DNA from: Spodoptera frugiperda
Lineage: Eukaryota > Arthropoda > Insecta > Lepidoptera > Noctuidae
NCBI RefSeq assembly: GCF_023101765.2
Contig: NC_064216.1
Coordinates: 6,885,545 to 6,949,544 of the forward strand
DNA: 64,000 nt
Direction: 5' to 3'
The translations under genes were made by a program, and so were the position numbers. Under the pieces are notes generated by a model, which saw nothing but the letters and a program-made list of their open reading frames with translations, was not told the origin of the DNA and ran no database searches. This document shows, one piece after another, positions 58,787-64,000 of this stretch (the first letter of the stretch is position 1; each line of letters starts with the position of its first letter).

Positions 58787-58938
58787 TTTTTTTAAGGAGG
58801 GAAATGCATCCAATGACTTCTCCCGCCTTCTCGAGGCGAAAGGTAGTGTCAGACTCTTACTGACTAAAAACCACCCCGTTCCTACTCCTGCCCTTCGAAC
58901 CGGAGCCCCGGTAAACCCGCTAGGTAGTCCGCAGCTCC
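58787..58938 (-). mobile_element. Short SINE-like element sharing the LINE 3' tail, minus copy
   Basis: Read on minus it begins GGAGCTGCGGACTACCTAGC, carries AGTCAGTAAGAGTCTGACAC and ends in TCCCTCCTTAAAAAAAGC. It starts at the same point as the 46276-46412 copy. A 9-bp direct repeat GATCTAGTA flanks it (58769-58777 and 58944-58952), with nine extra bases between the left copy and the T run. Confidence 0.65.
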
Positions 58939-58952
58939 TTAGTGATCTAGTA

Positions 58953-60982
58953 GGTACTGGAGCGAGGAAATAAATACTTACATAATATATTGTATAGCTT
59001 TAAAGCTATGTTGTTAGCTATGTAGCTATACAGTTGTTATCTGTTGGGAACATAACTGTTTACCAACATACCTTTCAGAAATACTGGTCATATTGGTTAC
59101 AAAGAAATTATCCTAAATGACCTCGTTTAGTTACCCAACTAGGATCAAGTTGTTACTCGACTAAATATAGTAAAATCCTCTCCAGCCAGACGTAATTACC
59201 GACATCAGTTATCTGATAACCTTACATTAGAGTCTTGGCTTTGATGTTACGGAAACGTACCTAAGTATTTAATGCTAATGTGAGGTGCGTTAGGTCAATG
59301 TGTAATTTTATGTTCAGAGTATCTGTAACACTAGTCGTTTTTGTTCAGATACTGAACACTAGTCGTCGTATAATCACCATATGTTTAGATAAGTGGAGAT
59401 TATCATGTGCGTTACCATTGCTTTAGATCTACATTTATTTCTAAGTTGATAAATCATAAATTATTAGCGAATACGATGTTGTCATAAATTATAACTACAA
59501 TAGAAGATTTAGGTCAACAACTTTAAATGTATTAACTGCGTTCCCTTTCTCTTGTAGCAAAACAAAGAGAATCTATTTCAGTCGTGAAACATACTTTCAT
59601 GTTGCCACATCAACAAAAATCACTACCAATTTTCGACTTGACCCGTTATGTAAGTTATCTCAAAAACGTTTTGAGTACGTAGAATCGGTATCGTAGTGCG
59701 CAGTTCGGATGCGTTGCGCGCAAAGACCCGTAGGGCGGGCGGCATTGTCGCCTTACCGCGCACACAACTCGCTCGCTCCGCTGTGTCGCACCTGCACTGC
59801 AAACACCAAGCTTCCCATAAAACCCCACATCACCAACACAGCACAGTAACCAAGGTAACAATAAATACATAATATTTATTATTATTCACTTTAGTTCAAT
59901 GTGTATTTATTACTCAGTGTGTTCTATCCACGATTCCGTGTCAGTGGGTCGAATTATATCGGATGAGTACCGTTCTGTTTACATCTATGTGTATACTTAT
60001 ATGTATAGTAAATATAGCTGTTACATTATGTCGTTGTCGGTTATGTAACTTTATTATGATGTTTTATGCGGTGTTGTTGTACTACATACTTATAAATCAG
60101 AAAGAAGCTTATAAAGGGAAAACTTATCATAGCTACATGGTCTTAAATATCATCTTTGTTAGTATTATTGTTGGCAGATCAATAAGTAAATATTTACTTT
60201 TATCAATACGTTAAACAGCAACACTTAATTAAAATTATTGACTAAGTTTTGGTACCTAATTGGTAATTCCGTTTTTACTAAAAATATAAACGTATACATA
60301 ATTGACTAAAGCTAACCTACATGGTATTACTTTACACAAAGTGCTCTTATCAACAATCACAATAATATTATGTACGTAATTCGTAACACGTTTCAAAGGA
60401 CCACAGGCTGTACGATTACGTACGAACGAACGAAATAGGTCAACGACCTCTCGTATTTAGTCGATTCAGTTTAGCGCGCTTTTCTACATGATGTCGAATT
60501 GTTCTAGCTTTAGTATTATTTAATATACTAAAGTTAGTAAAGTTAAATATGTTTATTTAATTATGTAATAAATCAATAACAAACAATATTAAAATTAAGT
60601 TGTTAAGATTAAATTTGTAGCTCATATTTCTCAATCTTTTCGTATATAAAAAAGCAAAATAAATAATATCTTCACTTGAAAATGGGATCCTAAAGCATAT
60701 AAGTCTTGTAGCGAAGAGTCCTAATCGATCTTTAAATTCAACTACGGAATCTGAAGTAAACTTAGACTTGATTGGCTGAAGCAGCAGGGTGGACATTACC
60801 GCGCCATTAAACTTGAGAGAGCCCCTTCTAAGTAAGGGTTCTGATTACTTGAAAGTTATCTACGACTGGCTTTGTAGACATTTAATTAGAGGTTAGGTAC
60901 AGCTGTCCTATTATTTTGTTACTTTACTTATTTATAAGTGAGTCTCTCCCTTGTGTCGTGGGATCGTTTATAGATTTTTTAT
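58953..60982. other. Intergenic, no gene seen
   Basis: A GC-rich patch at about 59695-59800 has no supported coding frame. An 83-codon hydrophobic frame at 59963-60214 is unsupported (see rejected list). Confidence 0.3.
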
Positions 60983-61072
60983 TATGGTATAAGCCGGTAA
61001 ACGAGCAGACAAATCACCTGATGGTAAGCAATTGCCGCCGCCCATGGACACCCGAAACACCAGAGGCGTTAC
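60983..61072 (+). repeat. Interspersed repeat D, truncated plus copy
   Basis: TATAAGCCGGTAAACGAGCA through CACCTGATGGTAAGCAATTG to CACCAGAGGCGTTACAAG. It matches the start of the 45149-45440 copy and then breaks off. Confidence 0.7.
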
Positions 61073-62460
61073 AAGAATAACAGAAATTGGTAATAATAAA
61101 CACAATAAATTATATATGAAAACTGTGACACGAAAATTTTATATATTAGATATCATAATCAAACTCAAATCCATGTCTAATCTAGATACAAGACCTCTTA
61201 AAACGCAATAAAAAATATTTTATTATTGTTTATTCATAATCCATCCCTTAAATAAACCGTTCTTATTGTTATTAGTTATATGGTGGTCCACCCACAACCG
61301 TTGTTCCCACGGCTCTCTTACTTTGTAACAGTACCGCAAGTTATCAACATTCAATGCGACACGCACCATTATGTGTACAGTATGTATATGTGTACCCGAA
61401 TGCAATACTAGTGTAGAATCGAGTCGTTGACGTAATCGGTGCCTGCCGATGCAATGTCTATGTGCACATTAGCAAACGACTCTAATAAGCTTGTCTGAGC
61501 AAATAAAAATACATATTGGTTAATCGATTTCAATTTTGTTAATGGAATAGGAGTATTAAACTACAATTTTGTACCCACAATTTATTATATAGCAAAATAT
61601 CAATATTTTTTTAAATAGTTGTTTTGCGTATATGTATGATGTTTTTACACACACTTGAATAGAATTGTAGATTTAAAAAATAGATACCATACCTACTGTA
61701 TTTGTAACACAAACCAATAAATTGTACGGATAACAATTCTATTAAAACTTAGTTGAAAAACACATGTAACAAATTTCATTATCTACATTTTAATAACCCA
61801 ATTAATTATTTATTCTCTATTATAACAAACATGTATCTAACATGACCCAGTTCAATCCTACGCAGCAGTCACACAAAGCGCAACCACAGATATTCAAATG
61901 GGGGGAACTCTTTATAAAACTAACATGTAACAAGCAAAAACAAGTTAGCATAGGTACATCATTTTCTAATTAATCAAATCCTATATAAAATAATAAATAA
62001 TCACATTGATTGTCCACGGTTGCTGAATCAAATAAATATTAACGTGCCTTACAAACTCGCTCGGAAGTCTAGATATCGGTTGTTTAGCGCTAAGAACTTT
62101 AAAACCAATCTGGGCCATTTTTCAACTGTAAATAGAATGCAGGTTCAATTTAGTCGTCTGTCAAGCTCACGCAACGTAGATATCGACATGTCTTACTCTT
62201 TACATAAATTCAAGTCTACCATACACAGGGCATTATCATAAAGGTGAAATTGGTATATTATTGTTTTTTTTATTGTTTTTTTTTTAACTTAGAAACTTAG
62301 AAGATGTTTAGGTTTTTTCTTCATCCTTTCTGTTATTTTTCGATAGCACAGGTCAGCGCAAGGTAGTTACATCGAACAATCAGCGTTAATTTACATGATC
62401 ACTTACTTTCAATTCATCAATAATTATTTAATATGTCAATGTAAGACATTGCTGTATGAC
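61073..62460. other. Intergenic, no gene seen
   Basis: AT-rich, nothing recognised. Confidence 0.3.
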
Positions 62461-62510
62461 ACAGAACTTATTAATGGATTGACACATGTCAATCCATTAA
62501 TAAGTTCTGT
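62461..62510. repeat. Perfect 24-bp inverted repeat (hairpin, 2-base spacer)
   Basis: 62461-62484 and 62487-62510 are exact reverse complements (starting ACAGAACTTATTAATGG) separated by CA. The spacer is far too short for a microRNA precursor. It resembles a cruciform-prone palindrome or the two fused ends of a small transposon. Confidence 0.9.
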
Positions 62511-62633
62511 AAATGTTTGTTACTCCTATGTTTAATGCATGCCGTGGCAGCCTTTAATTAAGGCTACACTACAAAATGTATTTATGTGAGTGCTATAACA
62601 TGTATTTTCTGGTGTATGCTTTGTTGGTTGTCC

Positions 62634-62671
62634 TTAAATAAATAAATAAAAATAAATAAATAAAAATAAAT
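62634..62671. repeat. AAAT-type tail microsatellite
   Basis: An AAATAAATAAATAAAAAT array following TTGGTTGTCCTTAAATAAAT, which looks like the simple-repeat tail of a non-LTR or SINE copy lying upstream (about 62511-62633). Confidence 0.5.
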
Positions 62672-63459
62672 GATTTCCCAAAAGCACCATAACGCTACGC
62701 TACGTTACGACACTTACTATGTACCTGTGTGAGTTTGACGAAATCGTTATTCCCGCCAACACATTTGACATCAATTTCGAAGGTACATCCTATACAGAGA
62801 AGTGACAACAGTAGCTATACTCGCTACTCGCTACAGAGTCGTCTGAGTCGTGCCCCTGACTATCAACAATGAAGCCAGTCGCAAACTAAACACGGTGCAC
62901 GACGCCGTCCCATAAAGACGCGCGGGCGCATATCGCGAAGCTGTATCGTACATGTGGCACTATTCCAAATTAAACGTAGGAATAATATAAGTGCATAAAA
63001 TTTTTGGACGAAATTATTCCCAGAATCCAGACTTCGATAAAAAAGCTAAAGTTACTAGGCACTGAAATCTCTATGTAAGTTACGAAATATTATTTTTTTA
63101 ATTTTTACTAATAATAAAACGATTTCATTTACGACATAAAATAACACTAGAGTTATTAACAAACAATAAATTAATCGCGTGAAACTATCTTGCATAATTT
63201 TAATACGAAACAGAATTACCCAACACTTCTTTTCATAAAAATATTAAATGAATAAATGTATCTATGCTATAAATTATACATGCATATATGAACAGGTACC
63301 AATATTTGTGTCGTGTTTGCCTATCCGGTTATCTACAGATACGAAAGAGTTCCAAATAGGTCACAAACATATTTCTCCATCCTCGCCACCTCGCAACGAG
63401 GTCATTGCTCTACTTCTAATGGTAGGTCAAAGAGAAATATTATAAGTACTAGGTACACA

Positions 63460-63875
63460 TATACAATGTGATAGGGGCGAGACTTCTAACCCGTTAAGGC
63501 TGAATACTACATCTAATTTTAACGACAAAAGTCCTGGGTCGAAGGGGTCGAATCCCCTCCCCTAAAAATTATGGCCATTTTAATATTTTTTTTACTTTTT
63601 TTGATATCAAAGGTTGTATGCGTCGTAGAAACAAAAAAAAGACGACAAACGGTAGCTAATAACCTTGGCTAACTAATTCATTACTTTTTTCATATGTTTG
63701 ATAATGTTTTGGTGAGAAAAACAATAATTTCTGAATTATTCTTACCCAAAAAATCACTATTTTCCTATATTTTCAATTAGGGGTTCAACCCCCCATATTA
63801 TTTTTTTTGTCGATAATATTAGATGTAGTACTCAGCCTTAACGGGTTAGAAGTCCCAAGCCTATCACATTGTATA
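63460..63875. repeat. MITE, 416 bp, with long terminal inverted repeats
   Basis: The left arm starts TATACAATGTGATAGGGGCG and continues through CTTCTAACCCGTTAAGGCTG and TACATCTAAT. The right arm is its complement, ending CTATCACATTGTATA. About 70 bp per arm pair with scattered mismatches. The ends could be CAATGTG...CACATTG flanked by TA, as in Tc1/mariner-type MITEs. No transposase inside. Confidence 0.75.
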
Positions 63876-64000
63876 CATGCATACATAAATATACCTACTG
63901 CTCACTTACATGCAGCTTCTAGCAATCACAGAAACAAGTTCCTGAATTTAAATTGACCTCCACAGTTAAAACTAATTTTGAACTATCTCGATTACTTCGA

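Noticed and set aside
59963..60214. 83-codon hydrophobic open frame, possible small membrane protein
   Set aside because: AT-rich codons alone produce hydrophobic frames; no clear promoter, poly(A) spacing or known motif. Conservation in a relative would change this.
60557..60796. 79-codon open frame on minus (MSTLLLQPIKSKF...)
   Set aside because: No splice context or recognisable domain, and no composition change at its ends.
62461..62510. microRNA precursor
   Set aside because: The loop is only two bases and pairing is perfect, unlike animal pre-miRNAs.

Overview
The window looks like nuclear DNA from a lepidopteran, probably a noctuid-type moth. It is AT-rich, genes are sparse with short exons and long introns, and it is crowded with repeats typical of moths: tRNA-headed SINEs, terminal-inverted-repeat MITEs, a Helitron-like copy ending in CTAG, hAT and P-element debris, and an R1-clade non-LTR retrotransposon. 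No bacterial, organellar or viral genes were seen. All species-level statements are inference from repeat style.

Region 1 (1-9.1 kb) is dominated by a near-complete R1-clade LINE on the minus strand (1996-8163). It is bounded by an exact 16-bp target-site duplication and a poly(A) tail, with ORF1 (zinc-knuckle gag-like) overlapping ORF2 (endonuclease plus reverse transcriptase, broken by one frameshift). Region 2 (9.1-17.7 kb) carries the last three exons of an unidentified conserved-looking gene (10963-14528, plus), with MITEs in its introns and 3' UTR. Region 3 (18.5-19.6 kb) is a single-exon short-chain dehydrogenase/reductase gene with a readable TATA/Inr core promoter. Region 4 (19.6-27 kb) is non-coding, with SINEs and a 435-bp 11-mer minisatellite.

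Region 5 (27.06-39.3 kb) is the most interesting part: three head-to-tail plus-strand genes for secreted proteins built around a trypsin-inhibitor-like (TIL) cysteine-rich domain. I assembled each from splice sites with consistent phases. Gene 1 (203 aa) is signal peptide, TIL and a tail. Gene 2 (278 aa) has a charged region with an Asp-Met-Asp-Arg-Gln-Arg hexapeptide array before the TIL. Gene 3 (about 1,541 aa) has a shortened TIL followed by acidic, basic and proline-rich tracts and about 13 copies of a roughly 52-residue, tyrosine-rich repeat, most with an N-glycosylation sequon. Genes 1 and 3 share the same intron phases around the TIL exon, so the cluster very likely arose by tandem duplication and then acquired different tails. 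The two complete TIL domains have proline where a canonical inhibitor would have its P1 residue, which suggests a structural rather than protease-blocking role.

Region 6 (39.3-64 kb) has no gene I can support. It holds MITEs, SINEs and a 5.1-kb composite transposon (49327-54470) with 13-bp terminal inverted repeats and an exact 8-bp target duplication. Nested in it are a Helitron-like element, a 244-bp apparently perfect inverted repeat, and decayed transposase pieces in which a P-element/THAP9-like fragment runs directly into a BED-type hAT fragment.
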